A stretch of 64,000 bases of DNA from Siphonodentalium dalli (GCA_032622095.1 CP136061.1:128540754-128604753), one strand, 5' to 3'; shown: positions 35,483 to 50,200, numbered from the stretch's first letter. Program-made: numbers and translations. Notes: generated from the letters alone by a model not told the origin.

Positions 35483-36655
35483 CAGGGTTGAGGCGATTAG
35501 ATGCCAATGTAATCGATTACGATTACAATTACTTTTGATTTACATGATTACGATTACGATTACTGATTACATTTTGTTTCAATGTATTCTATTACGATTT
35601 ACAATTACTTTAGTAAATGTAATTGATTACTTTTCGATTACATCTGATTACAATTGTTAGTTTCCAACCATTTTGATCACATAAGAATAAATAATGAAAT
35701 AAATCAAATTAAAATATCAAATTTGATTGAATAAAAACATCACTACATAACATGGAAACAAGAAAAGACAAAAACAATAGAAAGAAGCAAGCAATAAATA
35801 CATAAACTTTTTACATTTATTTGTACTGGTGAGGTTTCACCATGAATATTGGGAATATAATTATGTTTTATGTGTATTTATTTCTGTAAATATATTTTTA
35901 ATTTTCTTACATGCTTTGTAGATAACGCATAATATTTATGAAAATATCATAAGAAAACAATTATAAATTATTTCCATGTTCTATTAGATTCAATAGCCAA
36001 CGGAATGAAAATAACATTGAGGTTTATTTGATTATCATCTATTGATATCCTGATGAGGATTAAACGAGGCTTAACTCCATGAATGCATTAAATGACAAAC
36101 CAGCTAATTAGGTCTACCGAGGTACATGTACACCACACCTGCTTTGTTCAGTTAATTAGCCTTATTGTACCAGTGTGACTCTACAGCCATTGTCTGCAGC
36201 AGTTCCAATCGTATTTAATCCTAATTGAAGTTGGCTATCCTATTTATTCATATTTGAACATTTCATTGGTTTTATCACAAGTTTATTGCCATTCATGCTG
36301 TATTCAACAATTCAACAATTGTGTGTTGTTACCTGTGTCCACTACCAGAATGTGCACAGTGTACCGCTAACATAACAAATGAAACAATTGTACTAACTTT
36401 TTGATATAGTGTTTGTATCTGTGCACACTCCACAGTACTACAGTGAGACTATGGGTATCCAATATCCATCCATATATGGACATTTTAGTAAAGGTAATCA
36501 CAATGTAATCAAAATGTAATCATGATTACAGGTACATTTAAAAGTAATCGATTACGATTGCTTGTAATAAAAAAATGTCATGATTACTGATTACAGGCGA
36601 TTACTCCACATTTTTTAATCGATTAAGATTACTGATTACGATTACCCTAACCCTG
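35483..36655. mobile_element. hAT-like element with subterminal GATTAC arrays
   Basis: 1173 bp with a perfect 8 bp target duplication ATAACAAC (35475-35482, 36656-36663). The ends are CAGGGTTGAGGCGATTAG and, reverse complemented, CAGGGTTAGGGTAATCG. Both end regions (35510-35660 and 36495-36650) are packed with GATTAC and its variants; the middle is plain AT-rich DNA. CAGGG-type ends with an 8 bp duplication are hAT hallmarks. There is no transposase, so it is non-autonomous. Confidence 0.85.
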
Positions 36656-36663
36656 ATAACAAC

Positions 36664-37573
36664 ACATGTTTACCCTCATGTCAGGTAGATCAGATCAGTG
36701 TGTTCCACCGAAGTCCAGATCAACTCCGAGATATATATTTTTTTTTTATGGATTTAAAGGGGTACACTACGCCATTTTCAATAAACTCCCGGTAATAGCA
36801 ACGATATAATATCGATGTTATATAGAAAAATAAGTCATTTGAGTCGAAGATGTATTCTGTAAACGATCAGGTTAATATGTTATATTAAAATCAAAGTTAA
36901 TAATTTGATATAAATTTAATTTATGGCTGGAGCCATAAAATATATTACGAATTTCCGTGTACAAGACGTAATCAAATTAATTCACGGATAGTGGATTGGG
37001 CAACGCGTGGCACACATGATCGTGTTTAAACAATTATATTGATAAGGGGCGTAAACTCAAGCCACTCACTGATTAGTGACCATACAGTGACTTAAATGAG
37101 TATGTGTGACCAGTATGCACATAACATAACATTTATTTGATATATTTGCTTGAAAACTTTCCAAAAATTACTCGACAACGACAATTTATATTCTCGTATT
37201 CCGGCTAATCTGCCACCCATAACATCACTTCGTACTCAACAGACTTTCAAATAATGTAAATATGGTTGCCTTATTCTACAACTCAAAGACTATAGAAAAC
37301 AACAACAACATTTGAGTACAGTATCCCTTTAAGATATTGAAATGGATTTAATAACCTTTCCAATGGTAGAAAAAATGAACATAACCAACACCGTACCCTA
37401 TAAACACTGTCTACAATAAGTGAAAATACCACTGGGAGCCCAGTGTCGGGACCGAATGTTTAGTTGTGTTGTTGCTGCTATAATTGAACAATTAGAGCAT
37501 TTGTGTGTGATTCCCCAATCACCGGGCCCATTTGTGCCCGATTCCCCAGTCCCCGGGCCCATTTGTGCCTGAT
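36664..37573. other. Intergenic, nothing identified
   Basis: AT-rich. A CCCGGGCCCATTTGTGCC motif occurs twice at about 37520-37570 just before the Helitron-type array. Confidence 0.45.
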
Positions 37574-39640
37574 CCACACACGTACCAAGTTTCGTCCCGA
37601 TCGGTCGAGAATCGTAGATTTGTATTAATGACAGACAAACAGACAAACAGACAGACAGACAGAGGTCTTCAAATATATATATGAGACTAGCTGATGTGCC
37701 CGACGTTGTCCGGGCTATTCAAAAACCAAATTTCAAGTCGATAGCTCTACCCAGCCCGACGTTGTCCGGGCTATTCAAAAAACAAATTTCAAGTCGATAG
37801 CTCCACCCGTTTCCGAGATCTAGTCTGCGCATGCGCGAAGCTGGCGTCGCACGGGCTCGGCGACCCGATAAAATTCGTATCCGGGGCAAGATACATTCAC
37901 ATAGCAAATTTCAAGTCGATAGCTCCACCCGTTTCCGAGATCTCGTCTTCGCATGCGCGAAGCGGGCGCCGCACGGGCTCGCCAATACGTTGACGACCGC
38001 CTGGTCAAACTACACACACGTACCAAGTTTCGTACCGATCGGTCGAGAATCGTAGAGTTGTATAAATGACATACATACAGACAGACAGACAGACACCACC
38101 CGTTTCCGAGATCTGGTCTGCGCATGCGCGAAGCTGGCATCGCACGGGTTCGGCGACCCGATAAAATTCGTATCCGGGGCAAGATACATTCACATACCAA
38201 ATTTCAAGTCGATAGCTCCACCCGTTTCCGAGATCTCGTCTGCGCATGCGCGAAACTGGCGTCGCACGGGCTCAGCGACCCGATAAAATTCGTATCCGGG
38301 GCAAGATACATTCACATAGCAAATTTCAAGTCGATAGCTCCACCCGTTTCCGAGATCTCGTCTTCGCATGCGCGAAGCGGGCGCCGCACGGGCTCGCCAA
38401 TACGTTGACGACCGCCTGGTCAAACTACACACACGTACCAAGTTTCGTCCCGGTCGGTCGAGAATCGTAGATTTGTATAAATGACAGACATACAGACAGA
38501 CATACAGACAAACAGAGGTCTTCAAAATATATAGGAGACTAGCCGATGAGCCCGACGTTGTCCGGGCTATTCAAAAAACAAATTTCAAGTCGATAGCTCT
38601 ACCCAGCCCGACATACATACAGACAGACAGACAGACACCACCCGTTTCCGAGATCTGGTCTGCGCATGCGCGAAGCTGGCGTCGCACGGGTTCGGCGACC
38701 CGATAAAATTCGTATCCGGGGCAAGATACATTCACATACCAAATTTCAAGTCGATAGCTCCACCCGTTTCCGAGATCTCGTCTGCGCATGCGCGAAACTG
38801 GCGTCGCACGGGCTCGGCGACCCGATAAAATTCGTATCCGGGGCAAGATACATTCACATAGCAAATTTCAAGTCGATAGCTCCACCCGTTTCCGAGATCT
38901 CGTCTTCGCATGCGCGAAGCGGGCGCCGCACGGGCTCGCCAATACGTTGACGACCGCCTGGTCAAACTACACACACGTACCAAGTTTCGTCCCGGTCGGT
39001 CGAGAATCGTAGATTTGTATAAATGACAGACATACAGACAGACATACAGACAAACAGAGGTCTTCAAAATATATAGGAGACTAGCCGATGAGCCCGACGT
39101 TGTCCGGGCTATTCAAAAACCAAATTTCAAGTCGATAGCTCTACCCAGCCCGACGTTGTCCGGGCTATTCAAAAACCAAATTTCAAGTCGATAGCTCTAC
39201 CCGTTTCCGAGATCTGGTCTGCGCATGCGCGAAGCTGGCGTCGCACGGGCTCGGCGACCCGATAAAATTCGTATCCGGGGCAAGATACATTCACATACCA
39301 AATTTCAAGTCGATGGCTCCACCCGTTTCCGAGATCTCGTATGCGCATGCGCGAAGCTGGTGTCGCACGGGCTCGGCGACCCGATAAAATTCGTATCCGG
39401 GGCAAGATACATTCACATAGCAAATTTCAAGTCGATAGCTCCACCCGTTTCCGAGATCTCGTCTGCGCATGCGCGAAACTGGCGCCGCACGGGCTCGCCA
39501 ATACGACAACGTCCACCGCCTGGTCAAATTACACACACGTACCAAGTTTCGTCCCGATCGGTCGAGAATCGTAGATTTGTATAAATGACAGACAAACAGA
39601 CAGATATACAGACAGACAGACAGACAGAGGTCTTCAAAAT
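37574..39640 (-). mobile_element. Head-to-tail array of family A Helitron-type elements
   Basis: A partial 5' end (37574-37673) followed by three units whose CTAG ends lie at 37687, 38539 and 39081. Each unit has the terminal hairpin, 122 bp core repeats and a GACA/GTCT tract, and ends with TTTTGAAGACC next to ATATAT. Units 1 and 2 share an unusual internal junction where the GACA tract runs directly into a core unit (ACAGACACCACCCGTTTCC at about 38090 and 38632). Arg-rich ORFs on both strands here are artefacts of the repeat. Confidence 0.8.
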
Positions 39641-40189
39641 ATATATTCGCATATTATAACGGAGTGAAAACATTGTCGATTGACGACCTAAAGTCTATAA
39701 TGCAAATGGAACCGTGTGAAAGCCAGCTATAAACATTAACATATTTCCCACAAGAAGCGAGCAACGGTTTTTATTCCTCAAGAATTACAATAAGGGTCCC
39801 CTTGGGACATCCTTGGTAAGGAAGCCATTTCACCGAGAAAATGGAAGCCTATCAGTCTGAACACGGGTTCAAATATTGACATGGATTCAGCGTGAAAATC
39901 GGTCATGATTTCGCCCAAGTCGGTGTTCTATCCCGCGCCAACCTTATCTAGCCCAGATTATAGACCGAGCCACCTCGGCTATACGGGACATCTTTGGCAA
40001 GGAAGCCCTTTCATTGAGAGTTGGGAAGCGTATCAGTCTGAACCACGTTGGTTCGAATATTGACACAGAACGAATCTGTCATTATATTGGGACATGCAGC
40101 ACCCGGGGCATGCACTTGCTCCGAAATTTCATATGTGACCATGCCATGATATATACGGTACGATTACAGGTAATGGTGTATATATCAAA
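39641..40189. other. Intergenic, short local repeat
   Basis: A roughly 220 bp tandem similarity: GGGACATCCTTGGTAAGGAA then AGCCATTTCA at about 39805, and GGGACATCTTTGGCAAGGAA then GCCCTTTCA at about 39985, each followed by GTATCAGTCTGAAC-type sequence. No gene. Confidence 0.55.
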
Positions 40190-40345
40190 TTATGGAGGCA
40201 CGGACTCAGTATGAGAGTTCATTGCTTCAACGTACGTGCTTTTCTTTTAAGAGCTAGTGTGAACAAATTATAATTTCTCATCGAAATGGCCATGTATCGA
40301 TCGATCGATCGATCAGAACATCACATTGAGATGTCCCTCAACTAA
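40190..40345 (+). repeat. Dispersed repeat E, copy 3, upstream of TMEM115
   Basis: Same blocks as the 34 kb copy, plus a local expansion TCGATCGATCGATCGATC. It ends about 205 bp before the TMEM115 ATG, so it may overlap the promoter or 5' UTR. Confidence 0.7.
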
Positions 40346-40550
40346 AATCAAGCTTGAAAATCGTGATCGATGGGATCGACAACACCCGTGCCAGAAGTCA
40401 AAAGGCGCTAATGATATTCCGGAATCATTATTCCGGATTTGGAGTCTCATTTCGTTTCGCTTCGTGAACAGGTGCTCTTCCCATTTTTATAACAACACAT
40501 CTCGGCAAAGTTCGACAAATGACGTTGTCGAAGTGACGAAACTTAGAAAC

Positions 40551-41257
40551 ATGGCGACTACTATAGGGCAAAGAAATCTTCCTCCTGTAGTTAGAGAACA
40601 CATTTCTTCAGCATTTGGCAACAGTAGTATAGTCGTCAAAGTCGTAGCGGTTGCCGTGATAATTGGCTATTGTATTTCATTTGCGACACCAGTCCTTCCT
40701 TATTTGACTGTAATTCCCGGATATGTTTTGCCTCCCAACTTTTGGGCCTGGACCTATCTGACTCACTGGTTCATTGAGACACATATCTGGGATGTGATCA
40801 TAGACCTTGTTGTGATCATTGTGTGTGGAAAAATTCTCGAACCACTATGGGGTGCTCTAGACATGATCATTTTCTTTTTCGTTGTGAACTTCAGTGTCGC
40901 TGTTGTGACGTCGTTTTTGTATGTGTTTATATATATGGTGACTCGGAACGAGAAGTATATCTTTGAAACGCAGATACATGGCCTGGTTGGAAACATTGCA
41001 GGCTTCACAGTAGCGTTGAAACAAAGTATGCCAGATAATGTCATAGCGACACTACCATTTGGCAAAGTTCGAAACACTCACATTCCATTTATGCTCCTGT
41101 GCACATCCATTTTATGCAGAGTGGCTGGGTTGCTTGATGGACCTTATCCTCTAATGTTTGGATCTGGAATTGTTGTTGGATGGATTTATCTGAGATTCTA
41201 TCAGAAGCATCATAATGGTAACCGTGGCGATATGGCTGACAACTTTACATTTGCTAG
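40551..41257 (+). CDS. TMEM115: TMEM115 exon 1
   Basis: All transmembrane segments lie here. ATG context AAACATGGCG. Ends GCT AG before donor gtacaa; the ORF runs a few codons into the intron. Confidence 0.92.
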
Positions 41258-44200
41258 GTACAACATTATAACTATATCTACATGTATGTATACTCTATAT
41301 AGTACTTAGTGTTGAACGGAAGGATCAACAACTCTGGTGGCCAAATTCACATCATTTATTAATAATTGCACTGAATCGCAATTCAATTGCGCTCAAGTCA
41401 AACACAATTACCCCAGCGTGATTGATGCATGTAATGGCTAACCTCCTCCGAGTAATATAATATTGAAATAATATTTCAATATTACTCGTGAACCCAACTA
41501 ACTAAGGAATAGCACACACCAATAGTTTGATCTTACAATCCAAAAGGCTCCATAGAGCTATGGTACATGTAAAAGGTAACTACTCTCAGGTGCCAAATAA
41601 AAGTGCTGGCCAAATAAAAGTGCTGGGTGACATTTTTACCAAAAAAAGAATAAGAGTGCTGGTGCACAATAAATGTGCTGGGTTACGGATTTTACTTTTC
41701 ATGGTAGTATGCTTAAAACTCGAGCCATGAAGGCTTATGTGTACATTTATATAGTACAGGGACTCATACCCTGCTGGACAAAACAAGTGTCCACTTAACT
41801 GCGGTGCGGTTAGCGTTGCCACCGCGGCCGAAATGCAACTACACTGCGGCTCCACCGGCTAACTACAGTTGGGCCGCGGTGTAATTGCCATTCGGCATGG
41901 TGTAGTTGCTACGGTGTACTTTCATCAAACTGAAAAAAGACAATACAAACCAGAAATCTAACCACGGTGTACATGCCATTCGACCGCGAGGGTAGTTGCC
42001 TTTTGGCCGCAGTGAACTTGCCGTTTGGCCGCAGTGTACTTGCCGTTTGGCCGCGGTGCTCAACTGCAGTTACAAACTCTGACACCGCAGCCAACGGCAA
42101 ATACACCACGGTGCCAATGGACACTTGTTTTGTCCAGCGGGGTACCTTTGCGGAGGAAGTGACATTTAGGTATTATGCATCATGTATCTTCACTATCTTG
42201 TTTATAGGGTCCTGCGAATATTCGATATTCGATTCGAGATTTGATTCGAAAGTCAAATTCGATTCGAATTCGATTCGAAATTGCCAACTCGAAATTTCGA
42301 ATATACACTGATGGAAAAGTAGGCTGTTTGCGGGCAGGTACACACGTCGATCTTAGCTGTTTTGTGCCATTTAATTACAGAAAATGATGTATATATGTAC
42401 CTTATAATTATCATTGTACATCGCGATTATATATATAAAATATAAGTATAGACAGCAATTAGCCACTATAGGACTTCTATCTTTGAACATGGTAGCCAAA
42501 AGCTTGGAGATCGCAGATGGACTGACGACGCGCTTAAATTATAATAGCTATGAGACTGATCAACCGCTAGCTTTATCCGCGGTCTATCCGTCTCAGATTC
42601 TGCGTTATGTAATATAGCTCAGAATTTAAACAACACGTGTTCCCGGCATCGAAAACTGCATTTTGGTGGTGTTTTCTTTTGAAGTTTACTTTCAATTTCG
42701 GAGCGTTCTTTGACACTTGACAAAACGTCATCCGTTATTCATGTTTATGTTAAACATGATAAAGCTGCAGGCTTACACATGTGATGAATATAACGACCCA
42801 TATATGGAATCATCTGTCCAAGAAGCATCTAGCACTACATAAACAGGCTACACTGTTGTTGCATCTTCAAGTTTATAACTACGGGTGATTCCGGATGTTG
42901 ATTAGGAATTTTGCATGCACATGCAATCTGAACAAATTTTGCGTGATTTTAGTTCCGATAATCCGTTTAGTGGTTATATATTAATCGTCGTGGCGGTCGC
43001 ATGGACGTTTTAATCAATTATCAATTGAAGTTAATTGTATTGCAAATGACGGTTCATCGCCACATAAGTTATGATGGAACTTCGTGCATGGAACGTTTCA
43101 CAAATCGTCTAATCGTTGACAAAACATGCCAAATTGAGAATACAACATACAGATATGATTCAAATCGATATTCGATTCGATTTCCTGAATTCGATTCGAT
43201 ATTCGATTCGATCAAAATCTCCAACTCGCAGGACACTACTTGTTTACCCCATTCATACATTATGTATGACCATGCGTGCAATTACATATTACTCATATGA
43301 TATATAGTTGGCATAAATTGTGTTACATGTTGATTGTTGTATTCTACAGTACACACTGCACATGACTCTTTTTTCTCTTCTTGTAGGTCGGGGGGTCTTC
43401 GGGTATATATGGTTCATTATTCCGATGGTTAATTATTCTGAGGGTTCATTATTCTGCTTTTCCATGAGGGTTCATAATTCCGACTATTTCAATATTCCGA
43501 TACCTTCTATATGGCTTAGAATACTAGTAAATTCCCATGTCGCTGATAATTTGGGATCGGAATAATGAATCAAACAAACATAACAGAAATACCCCGCTGG
43601 ACAAAACAAGTGTCCATTGGCACCGCGGTGTATTTGCCGTTCGGCTCGCGGTGTCAGAGTTTGTAACTGCAGTTGAGCACCGCGGCCGAACGGCAAGTAC
43701 ACTGCAGCCGAGCGGCAAGTACACCATGGCCGAAAGGCAACTACAACGCGGCCGAATGGCATGTACATCGTGGTTAGATTTCGGGTTTGTATCATCTTTT
43801 TTCAGTTTAATGAACGTACACCGCGGCAACTACACCTTGGCCGAATGGCAAGTACACCGCAGCCCAACTGTTGTTAGCCGGTGGAGCCGCAGTGTAGTTG
43901 CATTTCGGCCGCGGTGGCAACGCTAACCGCGGTTAAGTGGACACTTGTTTTGTCCAGCAGGGTAACCTAAATTACACACCATTTCACCACTTTGTATACT
44001 ATATAGGGATTAGCCATACTTAATAAATAATTAATTAGTTGAAAGTGTGATACACATGTAGCATTAATGTGTTAATGAATATGGTGCTTATGACCTCGGA
44101 ATAATGGACTCTCAGAATAATTACCCCGGGGTCCACTGGCAATACTCATGAGTCTCATATTAATCAATTAATGTCACTTAATTTACAAGTAAGAATTAAA

Positions 44201-47200
44201 TGAGCGTATTTTCGTATCTATAAATACATTGTCTATTTTCGTCTTAAAACACCGGATAAATAAATCATGAATCGAGAGTTAAATTTGTCTAAAAGTAATA
44301 TTAGTAACAAGTTATAAATTATGTACCATAGGCCTAATTGTAAAAGATATCCGCATAAATAACAGTAGGCTAGCAAACTGAATAGCACGCGGTCGAATAT
44401 TGAGCCAGCTTGTCTATCATTTCGGGTCCAGTGAACTCGGCCCAGTTCATGTTTTGCGCTTTATCACAAACCGAAAGTAGACGAAGTAAAAGATTGGGCG
44501 AACCGTGAATCTCAAAATAGGTTTTATATCGAAGCGATGTCGCATCTCAGCCAACCAAAAACAGTTTTATTTAGTGGTATGTGACTTCTAGTATTGACAT
44601 TAGCACACTCTTGATTCATTACATTGTTATATTCATTTGTTTATCACCCAAAAAAAGAATAAATGTCACATTATGCGATGGATTTACCCCCAAAAAAATA
44701 ATAAACATGATGGGTCACAATAAGCGTGATGGTGTGTATTTTTGCTCCAAATTAATAAACGTGCCGGTACGTTTTTTTGGCTCCCGAGAGTAGTAATTTG
44801 GCAGGGGTGTGAGATGGGAATAGTACAGGTACAGTAATTGTGCATTGACTTCCTTTACAATGAATTGCTCTTCAGTGCAATTGGATTGCGCCTCCGCAAA
44901 ATTAAATTGCTCTTCAGTGCAATTATTAATAAATTTGACTGTGGACTCCCATATACAACAGCCAGAACACAATTACCAATTATTTGACACCATAAAAATT
45001 TGATCCTGAAGCCACGACAAACAGTTATCTCGGCTGACTCAAAGTAGCTCAGGCGGCTCAGTCATGGTGTTCGTGGCTGATGAGATATGGCGGCTCAGCC
45101 AGCTGAGACGTTATCATTCAGTGTATTTTCATTTTCAAAATTTTCCTCATCTCCGGTATAAGTTACATTGGGACTTCTGTCGACTTTATACCAGTACTGC
45201 TATCATCACAGGCATCTGGCGATACCAATATATGCATGAATCATTGAATGATGCATCCTACAGGTATAGAACAAAACTTTGAGATATAATATTTGAAACT
45301 ATTTCTCCCCCGAAATTCCGTCGGAGGACAATAGTATTGACCCTTGTCTGTGCGTCCATCCGGAACTTTGTCCGAGTCTGTATTCTGTCATTTTCTGGTA
45401 AATTTTTTATTGCCATTTTTCTACATAGAATCGTACATCCTGGGACGAATCTTTTATCCAAGCCTGTATTCCGTCATTTTCCAGTAATATGTTTTATGTT
45501 TACTGAATATGCCGCGTCCATGCGAGTACCAGTATACCAATATGGTTTAGTTCTTTGCAATTCACAGTACAGTTTTGCTTGATATATTCTATGCATGTAG
45601 CTCAGCCAGTTTACAATTCCGGCAGCAGAGATTTTTTCATGTGACTGGCGCTAGAGATAATATGGTTGGATTACAGTTCATTCGTGGCCAAATAGATATA
45701 ATTTACAGCCTGATATCGAGGGTCACTAATATGTTGAATTTGGCAAGCTGTTAATGAAACCAAAGTCCAACAGTCTCATGTTTAGTATAATTAACACACA
45801 CACACATTATATGGTACATATATTGCAATTGACTCAGATGAGGAAGGGAATGGTCAATAATAAAACAATAGCATGATTTATTTTGGAGGGCATTATGTTT
45901 TTTTTTTTTAGCGGTCTGACAGAAATGATGAACAGCCCAACATTCTATTAGAGGACCAAAACAAAGTACACCTTTACATTAACTTATGATCACCCTACAA
46001 TCCAGGTGTCTATTTCACGTCTACAAGTCGATAGACTCGATACGACAAAGCGAGTACAATATGAGTGGCCTTGTTAAAAGGTCACAATTTGGTAACATTT
46101 ATAAAACCATTATGGTGAGTAAGAATACGATTATAAGCAGTAAATATTATCTAACTGTGCTGTTGGGACATACATGGATGCGTACTTACTGGTGTGTGAG
46201 AGAGAAGTCACTTCTCCCTGGGACAAAAACAGGGAGAAGTGGCTAGTGATGCGGACCGGACCACCTTGGGTGGTCCGGTCCACTGCCAAGGCGGTCCAGT
46301 CCGGTCCAGGCCATTCCGGTCCGGTACACATGCCTGGACCGGTCCAAAACGGTCGGTCCGGTCCACCTATAATAGGCTATATGTTAATGAATTCTCTGTT
46401 TTCTCAAAGTTTTTACTCTGTATAGTACAAACTATACGGTTACTGAGTTCAGTGCATTGCAATGAGTCCATACATGTTAAAACTTACATTGTTTGCCGAG
46501 TGTATGTGCACATCATTGTCTGTCTCCGGTGGGATATACTGGGAACGATGCACGATAATAGTATATCTAGTAATGCGAACATGCACTAATTAAATGTATT
46601 GGGCAGATATATAGCTAGGGCCAGAATGTGTTATAACCAATCTAACATGGCACTCAACTATTCGTATGCATCATGATTCGTGTCATACTTATTTTCATTA
46701 AATTGAAATTAAACGAAATAACTATACTGATGACAATTATACAAATGTGTACTAATATGACTACTACATTAATATTGGAGTCTTGGAGATTATGATGGCT
46801 GATTGTATATTCCTGACAATTACAGTTATATATAAGTACAACTACTATTGGATTAATGTGACTGTCTTGTGTATGTACTATGTAATGTGGTTTGCATGTT
46901 TCTTCGATAAGTATAACTGTGAAAAACCATAGAATACTCGATTCGATATCCATCCAAATTGATTAGTTGATGCCATGTTACACTGTTTATGACAAATAGT
47001 TCCATACTCATTCAGTTGCATGTTTGTCACATTGATAGGGTGCTACATAGTGTTGGCCAGTGTTACATTAATACATTATAAGGAAAGTGACATGTACAAA
47101 GTTCATCTATACATTGTTTTCGTGGCACCAAACGTTTAATAGATATTAATAATCACTTGAATGCGTCAATACATCGTTGCTAATTGATATGACGGCAAAT

Positions 47201-50200
47201 ACGCAATAATATTCGCGATAGTTTATTATAACTGAAGTAAAACAGTGGACCGGACCGGAGAGTACCGGACCGGCGGCAAAAAGCGGTCCGGTCCGATCCA
47301 GTGACACCCGGTCCGGACCGGACTGCGGTCCACCCTTGGACCGCGGACCGGACCGGTCCAAAGCGGTCCGGTCCGCATCACTAGAAGTGGCCCATTTTAG
47401 GGAGAAGATGTCTCCCAAGCTGCCCCCTATGCTGATCCCTGCTCCCACTCAATATTCAGATGGATGGCACCAACTACCGTAATTCATTGGTAGATGAGGT
47501 CATGTACAATAGGCGGGCTTATAAATGTTTATTGAAGGGGAGGTCAATATTTATGGAAATATTATAATATAAATATTGTCATCTAAATTTTCATTTTAAA
47601 TTTATTTCAGTTTTTTCCCAAGCTACCTGCACCCTGTGGTGGGAGTCATATCAAACACAATATTCATGGGACTTGTCAAAGCGAAGATATGTAAGAAACC
47701 GCAGAGGAAATATGATGTCAGCTCACCACACACGATTACGATATCTCTCCCAGGAACTGAACAACAAGATGCAGATAGGAGGAGGTATCACTCTTTTTAT
47801 TTTCTCTGAAGCTTGTAAATACATTTTTTTTGGAAAATTGGGGATTGAGAATTTAATTTTTTATATTTTATTCTTAAAGATACTCTATCTGATTCGATGG
47901 TCCACATATAATATGATTCCAACAACAACAAATTTTTTAGAAATGCCGCTTCAGTTATCAGAATAGATTAATTGCCCAAAAATAATGCTAACTACTGTCA
48001 ACTATAGTATAAAATTGCCCAAAACGTGTTATTTATCAACATTTTGTTCGAAGATATTTGGCCTTATTATCAACACAAAGCCTCTTGATTTTAGAGTTAT
48101 CCATCTTCATCCACAATTTGGTCTGAGACCGTCGGCTCATCAACTTTTTACTGGGCCACCAATAAGACTCGATGATGAAAAATAATAGATTTAAAAAATC
48201 TATATCTAATAACTCAGAGCTTTGATAGGTGGGTTCCTCAGCTCGAATCAAATATTTTTTTTACCTCCGAATCCAAATAAAGAGTAATTGAGGGGTGCTT
48301 AATCTGTTTATGCATCTTTAACTCTTTCTATACTGATTGACAAATAGTTCCCTTAGGAAATTTTCATATAATAAGTTCAACAAATGACTTTATTATCTGA
48401 ACATTTCCCACCAATGTACAATATATAACAATCCTTCTGCATTTACATTATCCTTTGGTCTGCCCTTCACCTGCTCATTTTCCATGAGCACCTCTCCATA
48501 TGAATAATAGACCCTTCCAATGTATATTTAAAATGTGATTTAAAGTCACAGGCGGCATTCGTTGCAGAAATATTCATATTTGTTCAAATCGCCACCAACA
48601 GAAGGAATATTAAAAAATATATAGTTTTGTTCATATGCCAAACATAATCAGCGCGTAAATAGTATATTGTCGTCAAGACGTACGATGGTGTACATAAACA
48701 AGAGCCTGCTAGTGTTACAGAAGTTGTGCTTCTGTTTACATAACAGTGTTAATGTGACTTAGTTCTGATCCGCTTCCCATTCTTGTATGAATCCTGTTCC
48801 GGTTTCCTGTTCCTAGTTTTGAGGAAAAGAGAGATATAAAATGGTGGACAATGATGAGGTGGCAATAAATCTAGGGAGTAGATAAAGACTGTTTGTATAT
48901 CAAGGTGAGCTCTACTACCAATTAATAATGGTAGCAGAGCGAGGTTAGAAGTGTTTCTTCAAGTCTAGTGACCGTTTAAAGATTTCTCAGCATTCAAAGT
49001 GGTGAAAATAGTGACTTTATTGGTTTGAAAAAAAAAAGGTGTTGAAAATTCAAAATGGGAGACGAACATCCAGCACCGATTATTGTGAATCGAACAGTGT
49101 TTAATCCATCAACTCCAGTTTATAAGGATGATGGTGATTTTGACATGTGGTTGAAGGAAATTGACTTGTGGAAGTGCGTGACTACGTTGGAGAAAAAGAA
49201 ACAGGCTCCAACAGTGTTTTTGTCTTTGTCCGAAAAAACTCGGTACGCTTGTGCAAATTTATCTGTTGCCGAATTAAATGCAGATGATGGTATGGACAAA
49301 TTACTTACAAAATTGAAATCTCTGTATGGACGTGATACAGATCAGTCTGCATTTCTGGCTTATGAACAGTTTGAGACGTTTCAACGACCGAAAAATATGA
49401 ACATTCCAGATTACATCAATGAGTTCGATCGACTTTACAACAAAGTTAATATTCATGATATGGAACTCCCAGATGTTGTGCGTGCTTACAGACTTTTGAA
49501 AAGTGCCAACATTACAGTTGAAAAGCAGCAGTTGGCACGTGCTACTTTATCTGAATTAACTTTTGAAAATATGAGGAAACAATTGAAAGCAATCTTTGTT
49601 TGTGCATCGTCTGAAGAATCTGTGAGTGATAATGCAGTCAAAGTGGAACCGACTTATCTATCAAACGAAACATCTGACAATGTCTTCTATTCAAGAGAAA
49701 ATCGGGGAGGATATCGAGATAATTGGAAAACACGAGGACGTGGAAATTACAGAACCCCGAATACATCTCAGTTTCCCAGAGGATCTGCGATGTCATCGAG
49801 ACAAAGGAATCCTCTTGATTCTTATGGGAATGTCTCTCGTTGTGCAATTTGTGATTCTGTTTATCATTATCGGATTCGGTGTCCACACAGTTATGAAACT
49901 GCTGCAAAGAAGGAACCAGTCAATGTTACTTTGTTCACGGAGAGCTTACATACATGCTATATTAACACTCTCGTCGGTGAAACACTTAATTCTGCAATCT
50001 TAGACAGTGGATGTACTAAAACTGTTTGTGGTGAGACATGGCTAAACTGCTACATCGATTCATTATCGGATGTTCAAAAGCAGAAATTGGCTTCCTTCCC
50101 AAGTTCAAAAAATTTTCAATTCGGTAGTGGACAGATAATGAAAGCATTGTGTCGTGTTAAAATTCCAGCAATTATTGCAAATCAGGATGTGATGATTGAG

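Noticed and set aside
37687-39640. Regularly spaced repeats as a CRISPR array
   Set aside because: Units are 122 bp with no unique spacers, in an intron-bearing animal genome; they are transposon core repeats.
40326-40550. N-terminal extension of TMEM115
   Set aside because: The upstream in-frame stretch has no ATG and begins in dispersed repeat E; the 40551 start gives the family's usual length.
41337-44970. One large 3.6 kb palindrome
   Set aside because: The inverted pairs (41.35/44.92 kb repeats, MITE G copies) have different centres, so they are separate insertions rather than one foldback.
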